Shown here piece by piece: positions 29,601 through 38,144 of a stretch of 64,000 nucleotides of DNA. A model generated the notes under the pieces. That model made no database searches, was not told where the DNA came from, and saw only the letters and a program-made list of their open reading frames with translations. The stretch lies in NCBI RefSeq assembly GCF_002906855.1, contig NZ_MINI01000028.1:2170001-2234000 (forward strand). The letters run 5' to 3'. Source of the stretch: Pseudomonas putida. GTDB lineage: Bacteria; Pseudomonadota; Gammaproteobacteria; Pseudomonadales; Pseudomonadaceae. The translations under genes were made by a program, and so were the position numbers. Each line of letters begins with the position of its first letter. The first letter of the stretch is position 1.

Positions 29601-32415
29601 CGGGCGCTTCGGCCGGGCTGACTGGCAGGGCGCGCGTACCGCCATGCAACGCTGGTTCGCTGACCCGCTAATCAACGTGCATAACGTCGACCGGGGCCTG
29701 GGCACCATCTTCACCCATGACCACCTTGGCCCATCGACCCACCAGCAACTGGGGCTCTACGCCACCGTGCTGGCCGAGCCGGCCGGTTCCACCTGGTACC
29801 ACGCCGAAACCGGCGAGAAGCTGTACAACCCGGGCGCCCGCCAGGACGGCGGCCCGACTTCGTGGCAGGCGGTGATCCAGACCGGCGACCATGACGGCGA
29901 CGGCAAGAACGACAGCTACCGCGAGTTCTTCCTGGAGTACAGCGACTTCCAGCATGCCTATGAAGCGGGCGTGTACGTCGGCGCTGGCCCGGATGGCGTG
30001 CCCAACGGCCAGGCCTATCCGGCCACCGCAGACAGCTTCCGCTACGCCATCAACCCGCCGGTGCGGCAGAAGGCTTCCAACCTGCTCGAGTCGGTGGTCG
30101 AGTCCCGTGGCGGCTTGAGCCCAGGCTGCCCCAGCCGGCCATGCCCGCAGGCCATTTCGGTGGATGACCCCGGCATGTTCGTCGTCAACTACCGCAACGA
30201 GCCGCTGGCCCTGCGCGTGTTCGACCCGAACAAGGTCGGCCCGGACGGCAAGCGCGGCATGCAGGCCGACGGCCTCGGCGGCGACCTGGGCTACGCCCTG
30301 CAGAGCCGCACTGACCGGGCGATCCCGGCCATGAACCTGGCGCCTTCGGCGATCACTTCGGCGGTCGGGCCAACCGGCGGCACCACGTTGTTCCCACCCC
30401 ACATCAACCAGGCCGGTAGCGAGCCGGGTGACCCGTTCACGCCCATGCTGCGTACCTATTCCGGCGACAACGTGCGCCTGCGCCTGCACGCCGGTGGCCA
30501 TGAAGAGGAGCACAACGTCACCCTGCACGGTGTGAAGTGGCTGCAGAACGGCTCCGGCTTTGGCAACAGCTCCAACTCGGGCTGGAAGGCCTCGCAGATG
30601 ATCGGCATTTCCGAGCAGATGGGCTTCATGGCACCGGTGTCGATGATCTCCAGCTCCGCGGCCACCAACGGTGATTACCTGTACAGCATGGATGCGGCCC
30701 TGGAAGGCTACTGGAACGGTATCTGGGGCGTGATGCGCAACTACACCGCGCAACGCGCCGACCTGTTCCCGTTGCCGAACAACCCGCAGCCGGTGGCCAT
30801 GCGCAACACGGTCAACTTCGACGGCGTCTGCCCGAAAACCACGGCCAACCCCAATGGCATCGGCACCCGCCCGACGGTCAAGCGCAGCTACGAGATAGTC
30901 GCCGCACTGGCCAACGACATTCTCGAGAACCGTAACGGCGTCAGCATCAACGACCCGGCCGGTATCGGCCAGCATGTCGGTGGCCCGCTCAAGGCCAACG
31001 GTGGCACCCTGGTGTTCAACAGCCGCAATACGCGTATCCCGCAGGTGACGGTGGTCGACGAGGAGGACGGCACCACCTTCACCGTCGGCGGCCACAGCGC
31101 GCCGTTGCATGACCCGACTGCCGTGCTGTACGTGCGCAAGGCGGACCTCGACCCGGCCACCGGCAAGCTCAAGGCTGGCGTCCCGGTGGAGCCGCTGGTG
31201 CTGCGCGCCAATGCTGGCGACTGCATCAGCATCACCCTGGAAAACCGCCTGCCGCAGGTGATGCCTGACTTGCCCAGCACTGCGGTGATGCAGAACGTGG
31301 TCAAGCGCGACCGCTTCGATAGCGAAGGCGCCACCGCCTTCAACAACAACCTGATGCGGCCGTCCAGCCATGTCGGCCTGCATGCGCAGCTGCTGGCCTA
31401 CGACATCACCAAGTCCGACGGCGTCAACGTCGGTGCCAACCCGGTGCAGACCGTGCCGCCCCGGGCGGGTAACAGCGGCGCCTACCCGAGCCGGGTGTAC
31501 CAGTACTACGCCGGCCACCTGGAGCGCGAAGGCAAGCCGCTGCTGCAACTGGGCCGCACGGTGGACAACATCAACACCACGGCGATCGAGTTCGGTGGCC
31601 TCAACCTGACCCCGGCGGATGTCATCAAGCAACCGCAGAAGGGCTTGGTCGCCGGCATGAGTGTCCTGCCGCAGACCGCGACCTGGACCGAGGACAGCGC
31701 CAGCCGCGCCCAGGCCACGGTGAAGGTCAGCGGCCAGCCCGACTACCGTGACTTGGTCACAGTGTGGCAGCGCTCAATGAACATGCGCTGGGCCGATGGC
31801 CGCCCGGTGGAGGGCATCGCCACCGAAGGCAACGGCGTGCCGGGCGATCCGAAGGACAACGGCAACATGGCGCTGAACTACAAGACCGAGCCGCTGTGGC
31901 TGCGCTTCGGCCTGGCGCCGGACGCACCGTTCGGCCATGCCGATGGCTTCGGTTTTGCCGACGTGCCCAACGCCCACATGGCCTACAGCAACGCACTGGT
32001 CGGCGGCGACCCGCAAACCCCGGTGCTGTATGCCAAGCCTGGCCAGCCGGTGCGCAGCCATGTGCTGATGCCAAGCGGTGGCAGCCGCGGCATCACCTAC
32101 CAGCTCGACGGTCACCTGTGGCCGCTGCACAACTACCAGGCCGAGAAGAACGACCTCGACGGCTACCCGACGAACCTGCCAGGCATCGGCTCGGTGCGCT
32201 TCGGTTACAACCCGATGGCCATGTACATCGGCGCCCAGGAGAGCGTGCTGCCGGCGGCGCACTTCAGCTTCATGCTGCCCAGTGCCGGTGGCGCCAACGC
32301 AGTGCCAGGTGACTACCTGTTCCGCGACTATGCCGCCTACGGCAACCTCTCGGGACTGTGGGGCATCTTGCGGGTGACCAATGATGCGCCGCCGGCAAAT
32401 GCGGCGAGCCAGTAA
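26608..32415 (+). CDS. mnxG: Mn(II)-oxidising multicopper oxidase MnxG
   Basis: This very large (1935-residue) secreted multicopper oxidase fits MnxG of P. putida, which oxidises soluble Mn(II) to Mn oxide at the cell surface. Copper-site motifs are spread along it: HIFHLHGHQW from residue 479, HCHFYPHFAQGMW from 533, HDHLGPSTHQQLGL near 1037, HEEEHNVTLHGVKW near 1298 and DGHLWPLHN near the C-terminus. A calcium-binding-type loop DHDGDGKND starts at residue 1094. The N-terminus is a weak Sec signal (SFVLALFGLEAPAEA). The ATG has GGAGGT at good spacing. It heads a six-gene operon behind a sigma-54 promoter. Length far exceeds usual laccases (~500 residues) because cupredoxin domains are repeated. 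Confidence 0.93.
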   Translation: MSTPSKGPVLTSFVLALFGLEAPAEAAVQCQRTLVANVVALDQPLMFNRLGAQNANGMMFALREDVVDDHQVPLSKGGAAVPGKVTLRPDKRPRPIVLRVAAGDCLTVNLTNLLDYKANPNKHGIEPEQGEGPETEVEHEGGEHFVADEQVTDRHVGFQVNGMQAVNSIGDIAANTGRNGNFLVAPGNTRSYTLFAEREGAFAATSQGATFGGQGGAGNVANGLFGQVVVVPKGGRTFRNTLTEEEMRLATTGRTATGQPVIDYQARYPQSEPWLSEGKAGKPIIAMLDGNEILNSETDAIVMGPNPDGSFPKTTYPLESIGKRNPALPNRLEAFRDFASQFADEVAATQAFPGYWADPVMGHVLEPTRDSFMINYGSGGMGAEVVANRLGVGPMHDCLSCAYEEFFLSAHTVGDIGTLVDVPANVGLEHIRPGEVPPASATGVKASMALYPAEPANVHHSYIGDFTKFRNTHNGHEQHIFHLHGHQWLFNPNDDNSDYIDAQGIGPGIGYTYEIANGGSGNRNRVAGDAIYHCHFYPHFAQGMWAMWRVHDVFEEGTRLEVSGQGQNGYHSTPFALRSGKPAVGARALPDGEIVAGTPIPAIVPLPGKAMAPMPGKVVVIPKLATEQVAADDHAHEPAAPKAVGSLALVDRSEANRDADGSLKNPGYPFWIGGMESSVGNRPPTPPLDMLDPALAKQLKESGKALWANLDPNQVDGWDGGLGRHALDGVSAGGEAVTTTTKLDFSKVVHKARPIYLPEEGTDVEQAAMQFHAKAEHASYALIPGSQPVAKAFRTNGALPTAGAPFYEPCMDDRGKRLTQSSGVGEFFSGESLTGMSFRGASAFTADRPRIYKGANIQFDAVYNKVGYHFPQARILALWEDAWPVITKQRPPEPLVMRMNTFDCTMYTHTNLIPSYYEMDDYQVRTPTDVIGQHIHLPKWDLIAADGSANGWNYEDGILSPGSVVERLQAIRSFNGCTEGDAREGTAACPKARQHPYFGRFGRADWQGARTAMQRWFADPLINVHNVDRGLGTIFTHDHLGPSTHQQLGLYATVLAEPAGSTWYHAETGEKLYNPGARQDGGPTSWQAVIQTGDHDGDGKNDSYREFFLEYSDFQHAYEAGVYVGAGPDGVPNGQAYPATADSFRYAINPPVRQKASNLLESVVESRGGLSPGCPSRPCPQAISVDDPGMFVVNYRNEPLALRVFDPNKVGPDGKRGMQADGLGGDLGYALQSRTDRAIPAMNLAPSAITSAVGPTGGTTLFPPHINQAGSEPGDPFTPMLRTYSGDNVRLRLHAGGHEEEHNVTLHGVKWLQNGSGFGNSSNSGWKASQMIGISEQMGFMAPVSMISSSAATNGDYLYSMDAALEGYWNGIWGVMRNYTAQRADLFPLPNNPQPVAMRNTVNFDGVCPKTTANPNGIGTRPTVKRSYEIVAALANDILENRNGVSINDPAGIGQHVGGPLKANGGTLVFNSRNTRIPQVTVVDEEDGTTFTVGGHSAPLHDPTAVLYVRKADLDPATGKLKAGVPVEPLVLRANAGDCISITLENRLPQVMPDLPSTAVMQNVVKRDRFDSEGATAFNNNLMRPSSHVGLHAQLLAYDITKSDGVNVGANPVQTVPPRAGNSGAYPSRVYQYYAGHLEREGKPLLQLGRTVDNINTTAIEFGGLNLTPADVIKQPQKGLVAGMSVLPQTATWTEDSASRAQATVKVSGQPDYRDLVTVWQRSMNMRWADGRPVEGIATEGNGVPGDPKDNGNMALNYKTEPLWLRFGLAPDAPFGHADGFGFADVPNAHMAYSNALVGGDPQTPVLYAKPGQPVRSHVLMPSGGSRGITYQLDGHLWPLHNYQAEKNDLDGYPTNLPGIGSVRFGYNPMAMYIGAQESVLPAAHFSFMLPSAGGANAVPGDYLFRDYAAYGNLSGLWGILRVTNDAPPANAASQ

Positions 32416-32433
32416 GGGTAGGGGAGCGCGAGC

Positions 32434-34422
32434 ATGTACAAGAACAAGAAGACTCGGCCTGCAGTACTGGGGGTGATGCTGGGTGCGGTGCTGATCGGTT
32501 TGGGCGTGGCTTATGAAAAGCTCTGGTGCGACCCGCGCGAGCTGCTGCAGGAGCCTGGCGACCCGCAGGCCCTGCACCGGCTCAGCCGCGATGGCGTGAC
32601 GGTGGAGTTCGAGGCGCGCCCCTTGGCCGGCGGCGATGTGCGTGAAGGGGCCTTTGCCAACATCCGCTTCAAGGTCACCGACCAGGCCAGCGGCCAGCCG
32701 CTGTCGGGCATGGCGCCGGGGGCCTGGATCGACCCGGCGCAGTCGGCACCGCTCGAAGGCGGCAACCGCGATCAGAGCTGCAAGGCTCGTGTTGCGCTGT
32801 TCCTCAAGAGCAGCATCGGCGCTCGCCCGTTGCTGGACCTGAACAGCTACTTCCTGCTGGTGCTGAACAAGGACGCCAGCCTGACCGTGATCGACCCGAC
32901 GGTGTCGGTGGGCGGCATCACCAGTACCCTGGCGCGCATCGACCTGCCGGGCCGGCCCATGGACTGGGCGGCAACCGGGGATGACAAGCAGGTGTTCGTG
33001 TCGATCCCCGAGCGTGGCCAGGTGGCGGTCGTCGATACCGAAACCTTCACCCGTGTGGCGACCCTGGATGCAGGCGAATCACCGGTGCGCTTGGCCTTGC
33101 AGCCGGACCAGCACCGGCTGTGGGTTGGTAACAACAGCCGCAACCCGGCCAAAGGCGGGGTGACGGTGATCGACGTCCCGTCGCGCAGCACCCTGAAGTC
33201 GTTCGCCACCGGCTCCGGGCACCACGAAATCGCCTTCAGCGCCGACTCGCGCTACGCCTTTGTCAGCAACCGCGACGGCGGCACGCTGAGCATCATCGAC
33301 ATCCCCGGGATGCGCCTGGTGAAAACCCTGGAGGTCGGCCCGCACCCGCTGTCGGTGGCCTACTCGGCGCTGTCCCAGGCGGTCTACGTGGCCGACGGTG
33401 AAGAGGGTACGGTGCGGGTGATCGATGCCCGCAGCCACCAGCTGCGCCACATCGTCAAGGCCGAGCAGGGCCTTGGGCCGATGCGCTTCAGCCGCGATGG
33501 CCGCTGGGGCATCGTGCTCAACACCATGGACAACCAGGCGCTGGTGATCGACGCCAGTACCGACACGCTGATCCACCGCGTACCGGTGGCGGCCGAGCCG
33601 TACCAGCTGACCTTCACCAAAGGCTATGCCTACATCCGCGGGCTGGCCTCGCCCAAGGTCAGCATGATCAACCTGAGCAGCCTGGGCGAAGGGCGCCAGC
33701 CGATCGTGCAGGGCTTCGAAGCCGGCCCTGCGGCGCCACGCCAGGCCGGTGACCTGCCAGTGGCCCAAGGATTGTCGGTGTCGCGGGACGACAATTCGGT
33801 ATTCGTGGTCAACCCGGTGGACAACACCACCTACTTCTATGCCGAAGGCATGAACGCCCCGATGTCTGGCTACAACAACCGTGGCCACCAGGCCCGCGCG
33901 ACTCTGGTTATCGACCGCAGCCTGCGCGAACTGGCCCCCGGGGTGTATGGCTCGACGGTGAAAATGCCGGCGGCAGGTACGTTCGATGTGGCCTTTCTGC
34001 TCAACCAGCCGCAGATCATCCACTGCTTCAGCACCGAGGTGGCCGCCGCGCCGGATGCGAGCAAGCGCCGGGGTGCGCATGCCGAGTTCATCGGCCTTGA
34101 CCAGCCCATGCCGCAGCAAACGGTGTTCACCGCCAAGGTGCGCATCGTCGGCGACGACGGTCGGCCACGGGTCGGTCTGGACGACCTGACCCTGCGCTAT
34201 TTCCTGGCACCCTCGTCGCTGCCGCGCAACCTGCCGCTGGTTGAGGTGGGTGATGGCGTGTACCAGGCGCCGCTGACCTTGCCCGAAGCCGGAGCCTGGT
34301 ACCTGCATGTGCAGTCGCCGTCGCTCGGACGCAAGTTCGCCGAAGAAAACTACACGAGCCTGCGCGTGCTGCCCGCCGCTGCGGCTACTGCTTCCCAGAC
34401 CGAAGTGAGGAATGTGCGATGA
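32434..34422 (+). CDS. YVTN-type beta-propeller protein of the mnxG operon
   Basis: This 662-residue protein has an N-terminal membrane anchor or uncleaved signal (AVLGVMLGAVLIGLGVAY, residues ~10-27). A middle region (about 170-440) of ~40-residue repeats follows, such as VAVVDTETFTRVATLDAG, LSIIDIPGMRLVKTLEVG and VRVIDARSHQLRHIV, typical of a YVTN/Lactonase-like seven-bladed propeller. The C-terminal ~200 residues look like beta-sandwich modules. It follows mnxG by 18 bases and overlaps the next gene by 4, so it is part of the same unit. Such propellers often bind metals or cytochromes; a role in electron transfer or oxidase assembly is inferred. Confidence 0.75.
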   Translation: MYKNKKTRPAVLGVMLGAVLIGLGVAYEKLWCDPRELLQEPGDPQALHRLSRDGVTVEFEARPLAGGDVREGAFANIRFKVTDQASGQPLSGMAPGAWIDPAQSAPLEGGNRDQSCKARVALFLKSSIGARPLLDLNSYFLLVLNKDASLTVIDPTVSVGGITSTLARIDLPGRPMDWAATGDDKQVFVSIPERGQVAVVDTETFTRVATLDAGESPVRLALQPDQHRLWVGNNSRNPAKGGVTVIDVPSRSTLKSFATGSGHHEIAFSADSRYAFVSNRDGGTLSIIDIPGMRLVKTLEVGPHPLSVAYSALSQAVYVADGEEGTVRVIDARSHQLRHIVKAEQGLGPMRFSRDGRWGIVLNTMDNQALVIDASTDTLIHRVPVAAEPYQLTFTKGYAYIRGLASPKVSMINLSSLGEGRQPIVQGFEAGPAAPRQAGDLPVAQGLSVSRDDNSVFVVNPVDNTTYFYAEGMNAPMSGYNNRGHQARATLVIDRSLRELAPGVYGSTVKMPAAGTFDVAFLLNQPQIIHCFSTEVAAAPDASKRRGAHAEFIGLDQPMPQQTVFTAKVRIVGDDGRPRVGLDDLTLRYFLAPSSLPRNLPLVEVGDGVYQAPLTLPEAGAWYLHVQSPSLGRKFAEENYTSLRVLPAAAATASQTEVRNVR

Positions 34423-35075
34423 ACGCCAAGCATTCTTTCCAGCTGCTTGCCCTGAGCCTGGCATTGGCCAGCAACCTGGCCCTGGCCCATGCCGGCCATG
34501 AACACGACAGCCACGCCGGGCAGCCGCCGGCGGCACACCAGGAGAAGGCCAGTGTGCGCTTTGCCGATGTCTCGCTGCTCAACCAGAATGGCATGCCGGT
34601 ACGCCTGGAAAAGGACCTGGTAGGCGAGCACCTGGTGGTCATGGGCTTCATCTACACCAGCTGCACCACGGTGTGCCCGGTGGTGTCGTCGATCATGGGC
34701 AAGGTCCAGCAACAGCTGGGCGGGCGTGTGGGCGAGGAGATCCAGCTGGTGTCGATCAGCGTCGACCCGCAGCGTGACGACGCCAAGCGCCTGCAGAATT
34801 ATGCCAAAGCCTTCCAGCACGGCCCGGGCTGGAGCTGGCTGACCGGCTCGCAGTACGCGATCACTGAAACCCTCAAGGGCCTCGGCAGCTTCAGTGCCGA
34901 CCTCAGCCAGCATCCGCCGCTGATCCTGGTGGGTGATGGCCGCACGGGCCACTGGACCCGCTACTACGGCTTTACCGACCCGGCCGTGCTGGTCGAGGAA
35001 ATCAACCGCCTGAGTGCCCGCCGCGTGCACGCCAAGAGCACCGCCATCGCCGAACACAGTGAGGTGCAGCCATGA
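34419..35075 (+). CDS. Sco1/SenC family copper chaperone, first copy
   Basis: This 218-residue thioredoxin-fold protein has a signal peptide (LLALSLALASNLALA), a His-rich stretch right after it (HAGHEHDSHAG) and the Sco copper site: C82-x3-C86 in YTSCTTVCP plus the downstream conserved His in SQHPPLIL. Sco proteins deliver copper to, or reduce Cys in, copper enzymes. Within the mnxG operon the likely client is the multicopper oxidase. It overlaps both neighbours by four bases (ATGA). Confidence 0.88.
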   Translation: MNAKHSFQLLALSLALASNLALAHAGHEHDSHAGQPPAAHQEKASVRFADVSLLNQNGMPVRLEKDLVGEHLVVMGFIYTSCTTVCPVVSSIMGKVQQQLGGRVGEEIQLVSISVDPQRDDAKRLQNYAKAFQHGPGWSWLTGSQYAITETLKGLGSFSADLSQHPPLILVGDGRTGHWTRYYGFTDPAVLVEEINRLSARRVHAKSTAIAEHSEVQP

Positions 35076-35734
35076 GCAGCACAGCCCGCCACACCACGAT
35101 GCGCAGCACCGACTGGCTGGCCCTGGTGGCCGTGCTGTGGATCCTTAGTTCGGTCGCGTTCGCCCACGAGGGCCATGCACCGCAGGGCCCCAGCCCGCAA
35201 CCGGCACCGCCGACCATGGCCAGCGGCGGCGGCACCCGCGATGCGCAAACCTGGTTCACCGACACCATGCTCAAGGACCAGAACGGTCGCGAACTGCGCT
35301 TCTACAGCGATGTGCTCAAGGACAAGGTGGTGATGCTCAACGTGATATTCACCCACTGCACCGACGCCTGCCCGCTGATCACCCGCAAGCTGCGTGACGT
35401 GCGCGATGCCATGGGGCCGCAGCTGGCCCGCCAGGTGACCTTCGTGTCGATCAGTAGCGATCCGCTCAACGACTCCCCGGCAGCGCTCAAGGCCTTCGCC
35501 GAGAAGCAAGGCGTGGACAGCACCAACTGGCTGTTCCTCACCGGCGACAAGGCCGATGTCGACCTGGTGCTGGGGCGCATCGGCCAGTTCCTGCCCAGCC
35601 CCGAGCAGCATTCGACCCAGCTGATCGCCGGTGACGTGGCTGGCAAGCGCTGGAGCAAGATCCGCCCGGATGCACCGCCTGCGGCCATCGCCCAGCGCAT
35701 GCAGCTGCTGGCCCAACCGCTGGCCGGGCGTTGA
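35072..35734 (+). CDS. Sco1/SenC family copper chaperone, second copy
   Basis: This 220-residue Sco-family protein has a signal/anchor (WLALVAVLWILSSVAFA), a short HEGH metal-binding stretch, the Cys pair in FTHCTDACPL (about residues 96 and 100) and the later His in EQHSTQLIAG. It is clearly diverged from the preceding Sco gene, so the pair is not a recent duplication and may have split roles, such as copper loading versus disulfide reduction. It overlaps the upstream gene by 4 bases and lies 3 bases before the next gene. Confidence 0.87.
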   Translation: MSSTARHTTMRSTDWLALVAVLWILSSVAFAHEGHAPQGPSPQPAPPTMASGGGTRDAQTWFTDTMLKDQNGRELRFYSDVLKDKVVMLNVIFTHCTDACPLITRKLRDVRDAMGPQLARQVTFVSISSDPLNDSPAALKAFAEKQGVDSTNWLFLTGDKADVDLVLGRIGQFLPSPEQHSTQLIAGDVAGKRWSKIRPDAPPAAIAQRMQLLAQPLAGR

Positions 35735-35737
35735 GCC

Positions 35738-37255
35738 ATGAAACCCTGGGCAGTGCTGTTGAGCCTGGCCCTCTGTGGCCCGGCGCTGGCGCTCGACCTT
35801 ACCCCGAATGAACAGGCCGGCAAGCGCCTGTACCGGCAAGGGGTATCGAGCAGCGACGCACAGCTGATGGCCCGGGTCGGCGCCAGCGACATCAGCGTCC
35901 CCGCCAGCGTGCTGCCCTGCGCCAGTTGCCACGGCGCAGACGGGCGCGGGCGTGCAGAAGGCGGGGTGCGCCCACCCAGCCTCGACTGGCAGCGCCTGGC
36001 ACTGGGGCAGGGTGAGCGGCAAAGCAACGCTCGCAGCTACCCGGCCTACAACGACGGCACACTGGCCCGCGCGATCCAGCACGGCATCGATCCGGCGGGG
36101 CAGCGGCTGGACCCCGCCATGCCGCGCTTCGAGCTGACCCTGGCTGACCAGCGCAACCTCACGGCTTATCTCAAACGCCTGGGCGAGGAACGCGACCCCG
36201 GCGTGGAAGAAGGCGTGCTGCGCCTGGGCACCTTGCTGCCCGCCAATGGCCCGTTGGCAGATGCCGGGCATGTCGTGCGTGCCGTACTGGAGGATGGTGT
36301 GGCGCAGATCAACCAGCAGGGCGGCATTCATGGCCGGCGCCTGGAACTGGTGGTAGCCGATACCGGCACCGATCAGGCCAGTGCCGCACTCGCCTTGCAA
36401 CGCTTGCTCGATCAGGGCCAAGTCTTCACCCTGATCGCGCCGTTGGCGCCCATGCTCGATCAACAACTGCCGGCACTGCTCGAACAACGGGGTGTGCCGT
36501 TGATCGGCAACACACCGCGCAGCGGTGCCAGTTCTCAGATTTTCGACCCCATGCCAGGTATTGCTAGCCAATTGCTGAGCCTGGCCGAACATGCCAGGAG
36601 CAGCCTGGGCCTGGCGCCCGATAGTTTGCGCGTGGTGTACGCCGGCAACGAGCAGGCGGCATTGGCTGAAGAGGTGCGCGAACGTTTGCGCCAGCAAGGC
36701 TGGGCACCGCCAGCGATCCAAGCATTTGATGGCCAGGCCGTGGAAGGGCCGGGCATCGTCTTCGTCGGCCGTGCCCAGGCTTTTGCCGCGCTGGCCCAGG
36801 CGCTACAGGCCGAAGGTCGTGAGCCTTACCTGTTCGCTGCCTCCAGCCAGGTGGCGGGAGCCGTGGCCGGCTTGCCAGCGCAGTGGTCGCAACGGGTGTT
36901 CCTGGCCTATCCGTTCGTGCCTGACGATTGGAGCGAGCAGGGCATGGCGGCCCTGGCCGGGCTGCAACGACGCCAAGGCCTCGACCCACGCCAGGCGTCG
37001 CTGCAGGTCAACACCATGTGTGCCCTGAAGTTGTTGTCCGAAGCCCTGAAGCAGATTGGCCGCGATGCCAGCCGCGAACAGCTGGTGGCCGCCCTGGAGG
37101 GCCTGCACGATGTCGACACCGGCCTGACCCCGGCGCTGGGCTTCGGCCCCGGCAGGCGCCAAGGCATGGCCGGTGCCCATGTCGTCGCAGTGGCGTTGCC
37201 CGGGCCACGCTTTACCGCCGTTGCCCCGTACCGGCCGCTGCCGTCCAGCCCTTGA
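35738..37255 (+). CDS. Cytochrome c fused to a type I periplasmic binding protein
   Basis: This 505-residue protein has a signal peptide (MKPWAVLLSLALCGPALA). A single-heme cytochrome c domain follows, with CASCH at residues 61-65 and a Met in the PAMPRFELT segment as likely axial ligand. From about residue 160 comes a Leu/Ile/Val-binding-protein-like fold (LGTLLPANGPLADAGH, GGIHGRRLELVVADTG). A heme domain joined to a solute receptor is an unusual layout. In this operon it could accept electrons from the oxidase or sense a ligand; neither role can be read directly. It is flanked closely by Sco and SurA-like genes. Confidence 0.75.
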   Translation: MKPWAVLLSLALCGPALALDLTPNEQAGKRLYRQGVSSSDAQLMARVGASDISVPASVLPCASCHGADGRGRAEGGVRPPSLDWQRLALGQGERQSNARSYPAYNDGTLARAIQHGIDPAGQRLDPAMPRFELTLADQRNLTAYLKRLGEERDPGVEEGVLRLGTLLPANGPLADAGHVVRAVLEDGVAQINQQGGIHGRRLELVVADTGTDQASAALALQRLLDQGQVFTLIAPLAPMLDQQLPALLEQRGVPLIGNTPRSGASSQIFDPMPGIASQLLSLAEHARSSLGLAPDSLRVVYAGNEQAALAEEVRERLRQQGWAPPAIQAFDGQAVEGPGIVFVGRAQAFAALAQALQAEGREPYLFAASSQVAGAVAGLPAQWSQRVFLAYPFVPDDWSEQGMAALAGLQRRQGLDPRQASLQVNTMCALKLLSEALKQIGRDASREQLVAALEGLHDVDTGLTPALGFGPGRRQGMAGAHVVAVALPGPRFTAVAPYRPLPSSP

Positions 37256-37266
37256 GCGGAGGTGCC

Positions 37267-37908
37267 ATGCATATCCTGTTGCTGTGCCTGTTGCTGGTGG
37301 TTGCCAAGGCGAGCTGGGCCGACGTGCCCGCTGCGCGGGTTAACGGCGTGACGATTGACGTGATGCGCCTGGAGCGTTATTTCACCGAGTACCTGCAAGC
37401 CCAGGGCAGGACACTGACCAGTATCCGCAACCCGACGCTGTACAAGCGCCTGCGCGACCAGGCCCTGGACGAGCTGATCGACAAGGAGCTGCTCTGGCAG
37501 GAGGCGCAACGTTCAGGTATTCACATCAGTGATGAGCAGGTATCAGCGCAAGTTGGCGAAATCGAAGCCGCCTTCGGCAGCCCGGCACTGTTCGAAAGGC
37601 GCCTGGCGGATGCAGGTTTCGATCGGGCAGATTACGCTGATTACATGCGCCATGAACTGGCCGCACAGCAGCTGTACGCCCGGCTCAGCGCGGTACACGA
37701 GCCCAGCCGGGCCGACGTCGAGGCGTTCTACCAGGCCAACCGCCAAAACCTGCAAGGAGCGCAGAACCAAAGTGATAATTACTCGGTCATACCCGAGCAG
37801 GGCCTGCAGTTGGCCAGGGCCGCGCTCATCGGTCAGCTGCAGGCGCAGGCGCGCGATTCCGTGCGCCAACGTTTGCGCGAATCCGCTACAGTGGAAATCG
37901 CTGACTGA
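37267..37908 (+). CDS. SurA N-terminal-like periplasmic chaperone
   Basis: This 213-residue secreted protein starts at ATG 37267, behind GGAGGT; upstream in-frame codons belong to the previous gene. The signal peptide (LLLCLLLVVAKASWA) is followed by a SurA/PpiD-type N-terminal chaperone region (VNGVTIDVMRLERYF, then DQALDELIDKELLWQEAQ). I see no parvulin PPIase domain, and the protein is half the length of SurA. It is the last gene of the mnxG operon and probably helps fold or deliver one of the exported operon products. Confidence 0.75.
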   Translation: MHILLLCLLLVVAKASWADVPAARVNGVTIDVMRLERYFTEYLQAQGRTLTSIRNPTLYKRLRDQALDELIDKELLWQEAQRSGIHISDEQVSAQVGEIEAAFGSPALFERRLADAGFDRADYADYMRHELAAQQLYARLSAVHEPSRADVEAFYQANRQNLQGAQNQSDNYSVIPEQGLQLARAALIGQLQAQARDSVRQRLRESATVEIAD

Positions 37909-37924
37909 GCCTTCGAAAGGATTT

Positions 37925-37982
37925 CCCCAAAGCTGGGGAATAACGGTTTGGCAAAGTGCCATCACTTCCCCCGGATGTGGGG
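37925..37982. promoter_or_regulatory. Two CCCC-N6-GGGG palindromes upstream of the secretion operon
   Basis: The sites are 37925-37938 (part of TTCCCCAAAGCTGGGGAA) and 37969-37982 (CCCC, GGATGT, GGGG, then AA). The second is centred 94 bases upstream of the -24 GG of the promoter at 38068-38083. Both match the palindrome before mnxG. Confidence 0.65.
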
Positions 37983-38067
37983 AACCGGGCCTACGCCTGT
38001 GTTGCAGGGGTTGGCACAGCCTTGCAGGATCAATGACTTACAGTGGTGCGAAATGAGTATTCACGCC

Positions 38068-38083
38068 TGGCACGAAGCCTGCT
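38068..38083 (+). promoter_or_regulatory. Sigma-54 promoter of the receiver-gspE-csgEFG operon
   Basis: TGGCACGAAGCCTGCT has the conserved TGGCACG -24 block and GC at -12 with exact GG-N10-GC spacing (GG 38069-38070, GC 38081-38082). The receiver gene starts about 62 bases downstream. Confidence 0.78.
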
Positions 38084-38144
38084 CAAGCCTTATCGAGGCC
38101 GCACTTCGCAAACCGGGTAACCGGGCAGCATTTGGGAGTCGACC

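Noticed and set aside
29668..31632. A 654-codon minus-strand open frame opposite mnxG
   Set aside because: Antisense shadow of the copper oxidase gene, rich in His, Arg and Gln and without any recognisable motif.
38012..38026. TGGCACAGCCTTGCA as a sigma-54 promoter before the receiver gene
   Set aside because: The GG-GC spacing is nine, one base short of the required ten; the element at 38068-38083 has correct spacing.
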